64,000 nt of DNA from Hetaerina americana. Lineage: Eukaryota > Arthropoda > Insecta > Odonata > Calopterygidae. Position 1 is the first letter of the stretch. Each line of letters opens with the position of its first letter. Below the pieces are notes generated by a model. That model saw nothing but the letters and a program-made list of their open reading frames with translations, had not been told where the DNA came from and ran no database searches. Location: assembly GCA_022747635.1 (NCBI GenBank), contig JAKTNV010000064.1:62001-126000 (forward strand), read 5' to 3'. Shown piece by piece: positions 21,633 through 32,419 of the stretch. A program made the translations under genes and the position numbers.

Positions 21633-22189
21633 CGTTGTCTTAACATTCCCCGTTCCTACTCTAGTGAAATTTGGTCATCTTCTCCTGCGTCTTCTGTCCT
21701 GCTGCTGCTGGTTTTCCCTTGCAAGGGTTTCATGGGATGACGACGGTGGAAGCCTTGCCTTCCCCGCTGCTGGGCACAACACACAGCAGATTGGACTGAG
21801 CCCTGTAGTTGCCAGGACACAAAATTTCTGTTCTGTCCATTATTTAAATCTGGGAATGATAATAGAGGTGGTTTCCCATTGCTTTCCTCAATAGTGTTTT
21901 TAAAGTGACACCATCACTTACTGGCCGCCCCACTGGGGTCAGACGCCATTTCAGCCACCTCACTGAGGAACAGATGCTGTGTGGACTACCTTTCGTCTGG
22001 CTCCTAACCTTCGACCTATCTGGCATGGGTGACCCTACCAGGAGCAATTATTATTATTCCCGCCAGCACAGCTCTAGGAGTCATTGGAACGCAAAAGCCC
22101 TTCCACCACGTCAAGGTTGTAGTCCGGGGAGGGGGTTATGTATATATTCGATGGTTTCTTGCTCAAATTTGTGGAAGTTTATGTTCAAT

Positions 22190-22263
22190 AAATGAAGAAC
22201 ACAATGTATCTCTCCACCATTCTTAGAAAGAACAGAGGAAAAAACATATTGTGTTCTTCATTT
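22190..22263. repeat. Short inverted repeat (16-bp stem)
   Basis: Bases 22190-22205 (aaatgaagaacacaat) are perfectly complementary to 22248-22263, with a 42-base loop. It lies about 50 bases beyond the RTE-like 5' end. Its origin is unknown; it could be a tiny non-autonomous element or chance. Confidence 0.7.
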
Positions 22264-22269
22264 AATGAG

Positions 22270-23365
22270 GGCGGTTTTTGCCTGCATAGGTTTGACCTTA
22301 TTTAAGGGACGATCGATGGTCATCACTCCCTTTGGTGGGGGTGCGGGTGGAAAGATATTGGAGACTTTTAGTGATTATCTTGAAATTTAGCAATAACTTC
22401 GGTCTGAGAGATTTGAGGTGGCCAGCAAAATAATATTACTCTTCCATTCCCCCCTCCTAAAATTCTTAAAAGAATACATTTACCTTCCAAATGGCAATTA
22501 CTGACCGGGTGAATGGCATATAGACAAATATGCAAAATATTCTTAGAAAGATTAAGGTTATGGATCAAAATAGAAAATTGGGAAATAAGAGCATTGCAAA
22601 TTATGGAACCAAGAGGTGTGTATGGACGTTTGTGAAATAAAGTAAAAATCCTTGATAAGACATACGTAAAAATTCAGCCGATAAACTTTTATTTTTGGTA
22701 AAATAGCAAAATGATAATGTAAACAAAGAACTGGATCATGGTAGCCAGAACTTAAAATTTCATGTAAGTTTTAAAATGGCAGTAATGTAGATAAATTAGA
22801 TGTATTTAGAGTATTTATAAAATATTACCAAAATAAATCTCAATAAAGTTATTCTCTGATTTCTATTTTTAAGGATTTTAGGAATGATGAGGGGGTGTGT
22901 GTGAGAAGGTGAACCAAGGTCGAGAAAAGAGGGGGGCACACAGGGGTAGGGAAGTATTCCGAAGGCATGGATGGAGCCAGGGCCAGGGAGGAGGGTTAAA
23001 TTTTTAATTTTAATTTTTGGACCCATTTGACCAATGGTTTCCTGGGTCCACTTTTATTTTACTTCACAGTTAGTTGGGGATTCCTTTGAATCTTAGTTCC
23101 CCTTTTTATAAACAATAATCAGACATAAGGAAATAACATAAGTTATTCTAAAATTTTAACATTTACAGGTGCTTATATATGTTAGGAGTTAAACTATGAT
23201 AAACGATTCAAGAGAAAGAAATCACTCAATTGACAAATGGGAGAATACATTGCTACATTTTGCACAAAATATTTTCCAGTTAGTTCACTTGTTGTGGTTC
23301 AGTATTTGCCGGTTTTCTTATTGCAAATTTTCAAAGCAGCTTATTGTTGTCCTTTGGGCAGAATG
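22270..23365. other. No recognisable gene
   Basis: This is AT-rich sequence with short open frames only. A polypurine-rich patch lies near 22870-22990. Nothing matches other repeats in the window. Confidence 0.45.
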
Positions 23366-23399
23366 TAATCATTTTTCTAATGCTTGTTAGCTTCTCTTC

Positions 23400-24060
23400 C
23401 CTACTGTTCTATAAGAGTTGTCGCTCTGTCTCATAGAATACACAGTCCTCCACTCTAAGTTCTGCTGTGTCTTCTTTTCCACAGTTACACAGAGGGGTAA
23501 AACATTTCCCTATGAAGTGTAAGTAGGAGTTGAAGTTCCCATGTCCAGTTAACACTTGTGTGCTTGCTGAGGAGTGTTTAATATTTAATTTTATCTAGTC
23601 ATCTATGTTCAGAAATATACGGTGCGTTTTCCTTCCCTTTTCTGTTCTGTTCCACTCATCGTTCCATTCTCTGTGTGTTTCCTCTCTCAGAAGTCTTTTT
23701 AATTTTGATATTTGTACTGCATTTTCTGCATCTTACGAGAGGTTAAAATACTCTATGTGTAATTTTTTCCTCCATTTGTTTAGAGCAATTCTTTCCCAAA
23801 TTCGGTATTTTAGAGGTGGAGTTGCAGCCACTAGTGGAATAGCTGTTGCACATTGCTATCAAGCAGTCTCCTTTAGCTTTCTCTCGAATCTTGCGAGATT
23901 GACTCTGTGGGACCAAATTTTGCACCTATAAGTGACTATGGGTATTATTACTCCCTCATAAATGTTTTCCATTGGTTTGAGGCCATATGTAAAACAGCAA
24001 AGCCTTCTTGTGGCACCAAAGATAGTTTTAACCTTCGAGCAAGTATAGTTCACGTGAGAT
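23400..24060 (-). pseudogene. R1-like ORF2 C-terminal region
   Basis: The stretch 24053-23859 reads CCFTYGLKPMENIYEGVIIPIVTYRC and FERKLKETA. Downstream, in changed phase, I can follow REETHREWNDEWNRTEKGR and a late cysteine block LPLCVTVEKKT corresponding to the CxxC-H-C motif at the end of R1 and related proteins. The 3' UTR and any tail are not identifiable near 23370. Confidence 0.7.
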
Positions 24061-24211
24061 TGGAAGGTAAGTTTATCATCTATGTGTTACCGAGGTATTT
24101 AAAGGTCTTCGTTCTCTTTAGCTGTTTCCCATTGATTTTACATGCCGGGTTTCTTAATATACTTGCTCCTAGGGTCATGTATTGGCTTTTTTTATGGATA
24201 ACTTCAGTTTG

Positions 24212-25681
24212 TTACTTTTTGCCCAGGTTTCTAGGATAAGTAGAGTTTTTTTCCGCCCACATTTCCAGCCCTTTTCTGCTGCTTCCAGGGATAGTTACAG
24301 CAATGTCATCGGCATATGCGATAATATCACACCTATCCGGGAGTTCTTCTCTTAAAAGCAAATTGGTTAAGAGGTTCCACAAGGTTGAGCCAAGAACCGA
24401 ACCCTGTGGGTACCCCTTTGTGGCTACTTTAGAGAACTTGAGGTGTTTGCTGGAGTATTCTATCACGCGGTTGGTAAAATAATTTTTGACTAATTTTATT
24501 ATATTGTTTGAGACCCTTTTATATTTTAGTTCTTTAATTATGGATGGCCACCAGACAGAATCAAAAGCGCCTTTTAAATCTATAAAAACCACCATGGTGT
24601 ATTTGCAATCGTTGGTAGTTAGTCTCACCAGTTAAGTCATGGCATCAATTGTGCTTCTCCCTGGAGTAAACCCGTATTGCTTGGGGTGGTAGATCTGGCA
24701 TTCCCCAGTCTCTTCTATAATTCTCTTTTTAATTAGTCTCTCCATTAACTTTCCCAGCTCTGGGAGGAGAGTGATTGGTCGGAACGCTTCAGCGTTCGCT
24801 GGGTCCTTATGCTTATCCTTTACAATAGCGTGTAGCTTCCCAAGTTTCCAGGTGTTCAGAAAGTATGAGAGGACTATACAATCATTAATGATATTGGTTA
24901 GCTCTCCTGAGATAGGCTGTCACAGTTTTCTTATTACAGTACCCGGAATCTGGTCGTGGCCGGGAGCTTTGCCATCTCTTATCAGGTAGATGGCTTCACT
25001 GACTTCCTCGTCTGAGAAGAGCCTTGCGGTGCTTTTCTCAAGCGGTTCATTGTACATTCTCCTGGTATACTTGTGGTAACAATTATCTGATTGATCATCA
25101 TCAAGGAGAAGGGTGTCCAACATTTTGTCCATCCATTCTTCAATCAGCATTACCTCTCCCTTGTCATTTCGTCTAGTCCCTGGTATTGTTGGGAGTTTCA
25201 GTTTATGTCAGAAAAACTTGTAGATAAAGCCCCAGGAGTTGTCTCCAAAGTTTTGTCTAGCAAACTTTCTCCAAGCATTTTCTTTGGATTTTTTAATACG
25301 TTCCTCATATATCCTTAGCTTTGCTAGGTATCTCAGACAATGGATTCCTCTGTCCTCGTTTCGACTCTTTTGGAAGATGGTTCTCAGTTTGTGGACTTGC
25401 TTTTTGAGGTTGTTTAGGCCATCATTCCACCAAGGATGAGTTTTGCCTCTGTAATATCTTACTGGAATACTTGTTTTCATGGAGTTTTTTATAGCTTTAG
25501 TTAGTCTTGCTATATTGAGATCTATTTGCTCCATTGTTGGTGTCCATGGAGTATTCCCTTCCGAGGCTACTAGTTCGTTCAGGAAGGTTTCCTCAGATTT
25601 TTCCCAATCGGCATTTCTCAGTATATATCTCATTTTGGGTGTATCCCTGTAACTAGCTTCTTTAATGTCGAAGGTAATCAA
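24212..25681 (-). pseudogene. R1-like linker and reverse transcriptase
   Basis: The linker (25681-25208) contains WWNDGLNNLKKQVHKLRT, the usual tryptophan-rich block before the reverse transcriptase. At 25150-24920 there is a DEEVSEAIYLIRDGKAPGHD segment. The catalytic domain (24628-24212) shows FIDLKGAFDSVWWPSI, YPQGSVLGSTLWNLL and AYADDIAVTIPG, with YADD at 24305-24316. A CPQGS to YPQGS change and several breaks mark it as a pseudogene. Confidence 0.9.
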
Positions 25682-25689
25682 TTGGTGGT

Positions 25690-27234
25690 CACTGGTAATC
25701 TTCCCTGGCTGGACTTTCCAGTTGGTGATGTTTCGGATGATTTGGCTTTACCGATGGTCAGGTCTGTTGGATTTGCCATTCGGACTGGAGAAGGTAAACG
25801 GTTCTCCGATACAGTTAGTAATGTAAAGGTCTTCAGCTAGGACTAGTTCTTCAATTAATCTTCCTCTTGAGTCCGTAAACCTATGAAACCAGGTTTCACT
25901 TTTGGCATTACTATCTGTACATAGTAAGATTTTATGACTTCGATTTTTCTTATGTATTCTTTGAACGGTTTGATACACCTACTCGGAGGAAAATATGCAC
26001 TTATTATTATTATTGAGCTTTTCCCTGACGTTATCACAGCGACTGCATGGTAGTCGTCGCGGTAAGGTGTTAACTCAAGAACGTCTAGGCTGTTGTTAAA
26101 TAAGATAATGCTGGCGAAAACCTTATTTGCTGGATTACTTCATCTACATCTACATAATACCCCGCAAGCCGCCGCAAGGGCGTGTGGCGGGGGGTGTTAG
26201 GTCACCAACCGTAAAAAGGAAAAATACCACATGCAAAAAAACAACACGGAAAATTACACCCACAGCAGCGCACACACTCATGCAAAAATCCCTTTATCCA
26301 ATACTCATGCAAACACATATACCGCAAAACAACTAAAAAACTGCACCTCATGATGCAGCACGAAAGCCATCCAACAACACGCAAGCCAGGACAAAACAAG
26401 CAAGAAATTGAAACACCACATGAAAATGCACCACGAAACACTCTATCCCCAAGAGTCTGTAAAAGGCAGGAAATGCGACCCAACGTTGCAGGTAGCAGGA
26501 ATTTCCCCCCGCGGAGAGGGACGAGGGATTGAAAGGGAAACTTAAAAACAGATGAACAGAACACGAATGAGGTCATTCGGAAACAATGGGTTAGTGGAAG
26601 AAAATGCATTTAAATACAACTAATTATTTTTTAGACGCTGAGGGTGGCAAGTGGAATTTTTGCTATCTATAACCCTGCAGTTGCTATCCCGTATTGTTCG
26701 TGGGAAGAAGGAGTCCTTGAGTCGGCTAGTTCTGGCATCTATTTCCCGAATTTTATATGCATGATCCAAGCGACCAATGTATGTAGGAGTACGAATAATT
26801 TGCGAGACCTCGGTGCTGAAACATGCGGATCTGAATTTATTTAATAATTTCAATCTTGCATTGAATCGTCTCTCTTCCAATGATTCCCACCCCAAATCCA
26901 TAAGCATTTCGGCGACGCTTTTCGTTTTATCGTAGGAATTTTTTACAAAACGGGCTGCCCGGCGTTGAACCTTCTCAATTTCCCGAATGAGACCTTTTTC
27001 ACTCGGATCCCACACGCTGCATGCGTATTCTAAATGAGGCCTTACAAGAGCGTGGTAACAAGCACAAGCAAGGTACTTGGGATGCTTCTTGCCCGCATTC
27101 CCATCCCTGGTATTTTCCAGGTCTTTTGCTCTCCCGGTCTGATGATGTTCTCTCTCCCTCAGTTCTAATGTGGGCATTTTGGCTCCTTGGGTGTTTATTT
27201 GCCCTATTTTGAGAATATGTTGATTATTCTCCAT
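25690..27234 (-). pseudogene. R1-like ORF2 endonuclease, split by CR1
   Basis: ORF2 starts at the ATG at 27234, inside the last codons of ORF1. The first residues ILKIGQINTQGAKMPTLELRE are the start of an R1-type endonuclease. After about 60 codons the CR1 copy 26141-27060 intervenes. Downstream, 26130-25690 encodes IIIISAYFPPSR, a CTDSNAKSETWFHRF core block with the catalytic Asp/Asn region, and the FTFSSPNGKSNRPDH end region where DLT/DVT is usual. Several frame changes exist. Confidence 0.8.
26141..27060 (-). mobile_element. CR1-A LINE, 5'-truncated, inside the R1-like element
   Basis: The 3' end at low coordinates shows the catcta-type tail (26141-26153) and the GC-rich hairpin (26160-26194). 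The 5' end breaks at about 27060 inside the C-terminus of the reverse transcriptase. About 145 codons of the C-terminal domain are intact (YHALVRPHLEYACSVWDPSE, then FNARLKLLNKFR, to FFPRTIRDSN and QRLKNN at a TAG stop). It is closely similar to the CR1-A copies at 31500-32140 and 59130-60166. Confidence 0.9.
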
Positions 27235-28349
27235 AGTCTATCGTACCGACTAGCCACTCCAACTTACTCTGAATGATAGGGCATTTGTTGTCATGGGAAT
27301 TGTGGTCAAATTTCCCGTTTCCAGCTTCCACACAATTTATACAATTTGTACTGCTTCCTTTTTCATTGCATTGCCTCGAGTCATGTTCCCCAGAGCAATG
27401 ACTGCAGGTACTCTTATCACTCTTACATTCTTTTGCTAAGTGTCCAAATTTCTGGCAAATATAGCATTGCAGAATTGCAAGGTGGTCGTGGACTTGGTGT
27501 GATTCATAGCCTTTATACACTCTTTTTTTGTCAGTAGTCTTTTCCTGGCCCTGGCGTCAACTTCTAACACCCAGTTTACTCTTGTGGCTTCTCTTTTACC
27601 AAATTTATACCTTAGAGCTACCTCGCTTTCTTCAGATAGGTCATTCTGCAGTTTGATACACTTAAGTACTTCTTCTTCCTTAAGTGTCTCTTTGACTCCC
27701 GTTATAAGGAGACGCGGCTTATTCCTTTCCTCTTTTTCCATTATCAGTTCTCTCTATCGGAAACAGTCGCAGCTTTTTAGTTTTTCCTCCAAATCAGAGT
27801 CGTTTGATTCTACCTTAATACCTCTATTCCTTATTCTTGCTATTCTTAGAATTTTTATTCCCTTCTCTTTCGGATCTACTAGGTTTATAAGTTCCTTCTT
27901 TGTGTCTTCGCTGGTCTCGATCTTTTTACAATCGTCGGGTGAGAATATTAGAACGCTCTTTGATTATTTCGTAATTATTCGCTTTCTGCTGGGAAGTTCT
28001 ACCTTAGTACCCTTCGAATCCAGCTTTTGAGCTGATACTATTTCGTAGAATGATGCTTCTTTCCTTGCTTGTGTCGGTATTTTTGCGATTTCTTCGCGTA
28101 TTTCGCTTCTGATGATATGTGTTTTCCCAAGGATTTCGTCGGTTGTCGCTTTAGCTATCAGAATGTTATTCACTAATGTGGCCACACTGTCAAAACAGCC
28201 GAAGAGAGCACCAACACAGCTCATAAGTCCCCTTTTTTACCCTTGGCGATTCTTTCATTTGCTATCATTTGTTTGAGCTCGTTTACCTTAGTTTCAATTT
28301 TAAGTTTGATAGAGGAAAGGTCCTCACCCGGGCCGTTTTCCGAAGCCAT
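27224..28349 (-). pseudogene. R1-like ORF1 (gag-like), frameshifted
   Basis: The start is the ATG at 28349 (MASENGPGEDLSSIKLKIET). Frame changes near 28230, 27960 and 27440 break it. Recognisable parts are VATLVNNILIAKATTDEIL, then an RRM-like stretch RNKPRLLITGVKETLKEEEV, and three zinc knuckles at about 27465-27300: CYICQKFGHLAKEC, CSHCSGEHDSRQC and a longer CINC ... HDNKCP box. The protein ends in LEWLVGTIDYGE with TAA at 27224-27226. It would bind element RNA. Three knuckles at this position are typical of R1 and related clades. Confidence 0.85.
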
Positions 28350-29250
28350 GTTCAATAATTGCATGCTCACTCTAATTTCATATGTTGTTTTGGCCTGGGC
28401 TCATACTAAACATGCATACTGAGGTCACACTCAGGTCAGCAGGTCACAATTAAATTCTCACTTCACTAATTAAAACACACGCAAAGATATCTGGTTAGTG
28501 TCTCCCAAATGCGTCATGTACAAGTATATCGCCCGCCGTTACGGAGGAATCGGCTATTTCCGCTCTTAAAGTCGTCCAATCTTCACTTAATTAACTACGG
28601 TAGTTAACACTAATACTTACAATTAGTACGCTGAGTTTGGCTGTCATATAGTCAGCCGTTCGGAAGTTATCGTCACTTCTGGTCTGTGGCCACGTGTTCC
28701 GGTTCACCTTAAAGGTCGTCTGATCGCCACCAAATTCACAACACAGGTTAACTTTTAAAACACCATTCTAACTCTTAAATATAATTACGCTCACTGAACC
28801 GGTTCCCGAATACTTCGGTAAAATCCGGTTTTTTAGAGGTATCTTGAAAAATTAACTACACCATTGTTTGTCTTTTTAGCTACCACTACTCTTCTGTTAA
28901 AGAACAGAACATTCGGGCACTTAACAAAGACACAAAACTTTATATCACTTCACTATTTACTTTGAAAACACAGTTTTAAAAGACTAACTTGTTCGCTGCC
29001 GCTCGGATCGACACTACGGAGCTCCTTGCCGGCACGCCCGCCCAGTTCAACCAAGGAGATTGTACTCCCGGGGAGGAGGGTTGAAGGTTCTCGGAGGAGA
29101 ACCTCCTCGTAATGGCCGAAGGTCGAATCGGCGCCGCGGAAGAATAGAGCAATGCACTCACGTTGGCCTCCCCTATCCCATCCCAGGGCACAACCTCCCC
29201 GTTCTGTCACGAGGGACGGTCACTCCGACCTCGCTCCCTCGGCCTCTGGC
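28350..29250 (-). other. Probable R1-like 5' UTR
   Basis: This region lies between the ORF1 start and the drop to AT-rich DNA near 29260. It contains a GC-rich part (28980-29240). No long coding frame on the minus strand fits a protein family. Its assignment to the R1-like element rests on position only. Confidence 0.4.
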
Positions 29251-29259
29251 TCTCGGATG

Positions 29260-29698
29260 CAACTAACAAGCATCTTTATCTAGTACTTATTGATTTTGAG
29301 CCAACCATTTGTTCACATATATGTGGATTTTGTATTGCAGATTATAAGTTATTAAGGGAGACATATTCAGAGAAAGCAAAAATCCGAGAGACAATTTGAC
29401 TTAGGAATAATGATGGGAGGGCAAATAATTTACGCATACTTTACTTGATTGAAAAATGCAACAAGAAATTGGTATTTAAATAAGAAGATAATATACAAGC
29501 GCAGTAAGAATGCAGTTGTGGCTTCCCAGAATGTTAGGTAGAGCGGCAATGACAGATAAAAACAGATAAAAATAGCTACGCCATGTTTTATTCGGCCAAA
29601 AACAAGAACTTGATAAGACGGGACCGGTTTTTAAATCAGTTTTTAATCAACCAAGCCTGTGTTAATTACGAGTACCTGGAGGAGAGATTGTGTAAGCT
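29260..29698. other. No recognisable gene
   Basis: AT-rich sequence between the R1-like element and the RTE-like piece. I see nothing in it. Confidence 0.45.
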
Positions 29699-29896
29699 AA
29701 GATATATTCCTCTCAATTAATAATCTCATTACTGCAATGGCATTACGAATACCTCTTACCTTCTTAAATCCAAACAGATCATCCCCTGAGTAATCATTTG
29801 CCCTAATCTCTATTCTTTTGTTGACGTCCCTGAGAAAAACTTAAGCTGCGTACGAAATCAAACATATTGTTCTATAGTCCTCATATGATGTAGCCT
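29699..29896 (-). pseudogene. RTE-like reverse transcriptase fragment (copy 3, distal)
   Basis: The plus strand reads as the antisense of the region around the DQFGFRKG block and aligns with 19910-20090 of copy 2 (shared attcctctcaattaataa, then atcatcccctgagtaatc). It ends exactly where CR1-A starts and continues in sense at 37287. Confidence 0.85.
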
Positions 29897-29899
29897 CTT

Positions 29900-32301
29900 T
29901 TGCCAATCAATTAAACTCTTCACTACCCGAGTTCAAAACCCGCTTAATTCATGTCAACGTGGAAGAAACTTGGACAGAATTTGTCAATATCATGCAAAAA
30001 GGAATCGTAGATTTCATACCTATAAAATACGTTAAAGCAAATCGCGATCCCAGGTGGTACAATAAAGACGTTAGAAAAGCCCTTCGAAAGCAGAGAATGC
30101 TACACTCTAGGGTAAAGAGGGCAGGCGTGAACACATCATCCCCTGAGAATAAACAATTATGGGCCACATATAGATCCTCCAAAATTGAAACCAAAACACA
30201 ATTACGTAGCGCTATACTGGACTTTAAACGCAAAGTACTTTGCGAGCACTTGGACACTGACCCCAAAACTTTCTGGTCATATGTAAGGGAAGTAAATGGG
30301 AGTAAACAAACCGTGGCTTGCTTAAGGGATTGTAGCAATATAATTCATACAGACAGCGATGGTAAAGCTAACATCCTAAATTCATTCTTCCGAAGCGTTT
30401 TCTCGAATGATGTTGCCACCTCATATCTCCAAGAAACAATACATACACTACCCATGGAAAAAATAACAGTGGACCAACAAGGAATTCTAAAATTGCTTAA
30501 TGAGATTAAACCCAACAAATCCCCGGGTGCCGAAAATATACCAGCTAGGGTAATAAAACATTTAGCTCCAAACATTGCCCCGTACCTTGAATTCATATTT
30601 AACAAATCTCTCACAGAGTGCAAAGTACCTATGATTTGGAAAACCGCGCAAATAACACCTATTTTTAAAAGAGGTGACAGGGAGGACCCCAGTAATTACA
30701 GACCTATATCTCTCACTTCTATCTGTTGCAAAATCTTAGAGCACATAATTGTCAGTTCAATAATGAGACACCTTGATAACATTAACTTTTTAAGTGGCAA
30801 TCAACACGGATTCAGGAAAACCCGCTCTTGCGAAACCCAATTAGGATTATTTACACATGATTTACTTTTATCGGGTGAGAGAGGTAGGCAAGTGGATGCC
30901 ATCTTCTTAGATTTTCAAAAGGCATTTGATAAGGTCCCACATGGTAAACTCATTTATAAATTAAAGGTCGCGGGTATAAACAAGGGCGCCAAAAGTTGGG
31001 TTAAAGATTTTCTTTCAGAGCGGGAACAGAGGGTAGTCCTTGATGGCGCTAGTTCCGATAGCGTTCGAGTCACGTCGGGGGTACCTCAGGGAAGTGTAAT
31101 CGGCCCGTTGCTTTTCTTGATTTTTGTTAACGATTTGAACCGCGAAGTGAAAAGTAAAATTAGGATGTTCGCGGATGACACGGCGATCTATCGGGAGATA
31201 TCTGGGGATGAAGATCGTTTTATTCTAGCGCAGGATTTAGATTGCATTACTAAATGGTGTTCTAACTGGGGATTGACACTAAATTATAATAAATGTTCGG
31301 TGGTAAATTTCTTTAAAAGATCAACCGGATCTGCTTATAAATTAGCTGGAGGTGACCTAGCAGTAGGTGATACGGTAAAATACCCAGGTGTCACATTCAC
31401 AAAATACTTAACTTGGGGGACTCACATACGTAAAGTCTGCGGTCAAGCATCTAAAAAATTGGGATTCATTAGACGCATTGTCGGAAAAAGTGACTCGAAG
31501 GTCAAAGAACGTTGTTACCACGCTCTTGTAAGGCCTCATTTAGAATACGCATGCAGCGTGTGGGATCCGAGTGAAAAAGGTCTCATTCGGGAAATTGAGA
31601 AGGTTCAACGCCGGGCAGCCCGTTTTGCAAAAAATTCCTACGATAAAACGCAAAGCGTCGCCGAAATGCTTATGGATTTGGGCAGGGAATCATTGGAAGA
31701 GAGACGATTCAATGCAAGATTGAAATTATTAAATAAATTTAGATCCGCATGTTTCAGCACCGAGGTCTCGCAAATTATTCGTCCTCCTACATACATTGGT
31801 CGCTTGGATCATGCATATAAAATTCGGGAAATAGATGCCAGAACTAGCCGACTCAAGGACTCCTTCTTCCCACGGACAATACGGGATAGCAACTGCAGGG
31901 TTATAGATAGCAAAAATTCCATTTGCCACCCTCAGCGTCTAAAAAATAATTTGTTCTACCTAAAGGCATGCTCTTCCACTAACCTTATGTGTTTTTCTAT
32001 AATAACCCATTCTTTCCGAATGACCTCATTCGTGTTCTGTTCATCTGTTTTTAAGTTTCCCTTTCAGTCCCTCGTCCCTCTCAGCGGGGGGAAATTCCTG
32101 CTACCTGCAACGTTGGGTCGCATTCCTTGCCTTTTACAGCCTCATCTACATCTACATCTACTTAATACCCCGCAAGTCGCCGCAAGGGCGTATGGCGGGG
32201 GGTGTTACGACACCACCCGTAATTTAGAAAAGAAAAAGAAAACCGCATGCAATAACCACAAAATCATGTATAAAAAAAACATTGCATACATTCATGCATG
32301 A
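29900..32301 (+). CDS. CR1-A ORF2: reverse transcriptase without endonuclease, long open frame
   Basis: The frame is open from the truncation point near 29900 (no native start codon) to 32301, about 800 codons. It carries WYNKDVRKALRKQRMLHSRV, KSPGAENIPARVIKHL, PISLTSICCKILEHII, HGFRKTRSCETQLGL, IFLDFQKAFDKVPHGKL, GVPQGSVIGPLLFLIFVNDL and the catalytic FADD at 31168-31179 (MFADDTAIYREI). The C-terminal domain ends in QRLKNN. In sister copies a TAG follows; here it is TTG, so the frame runs on into the 3' UTR and the nested CR1-B. The reverse transcriptase domain has no stop or frameshift and looks recently active. It lacks an endonuclease. Confidence 0.9.
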
Positions 32302-32419
32302 ACACTTACACCCCACACACATGCAAACACTCAATCTACACCTTACATGCACATGCACCTGAAAGTATACCTAACATCTCTATAGTGTTTAATTTTGTTC
32401 CGACTTGTAAATTCAACGT

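Larger units (their letters stand above)
19337..22137 (-). mobile_element. RTE-like LINE, copy 2, nearly complete but 3'-truncated
   Basis: This is the longest copy of the family in the window. On the minus strand: 5' UTR 22137-21640, endonuclease 21632-20577, linker 20555-20355, and reverse transcriptase 20292 to about 19340. The 3' end of the reverse transcriptase and the 3' UTR are absent. The missing end abuts the truncated end of an oppositely oriented 5' UTR fragment, so the 3.2-kb block 18951-22137 has inverted 5' UTRs at its two ends. Confidence 0.9.
23370..29250 (-). mobile_element. R1-clade LINE, nearly full length, interrupted by CR1
   Basis: On the minus strand, 5' to 3': 5' UTR (about 29250-28350), ORF1 with three zinc knuckles (28349-27224), then ORF2 with endonuclease, linker, reverse transcriptase and a cysteine-rich C-terminus (27234 to about 23400). 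A 5'-truncated CR1-A copy (26141-27060) sits inside the endonuclease. ORF1 and ORF2 overlap by 11 bases. Classical R1 elements insert in 28S rDNA; no rDNA is visible at either end, so this is either a non-rDNA member or a displaced copy. Confidence 0.85.

Noticed and set aside
28953..29210. Gly-rich minus-strand open frame upstream of the R1-like ORF1
   Set aside because: There is no domain; it lies in GC-rich probable 5' UTR and has counterparts in other frames of the same stretch.
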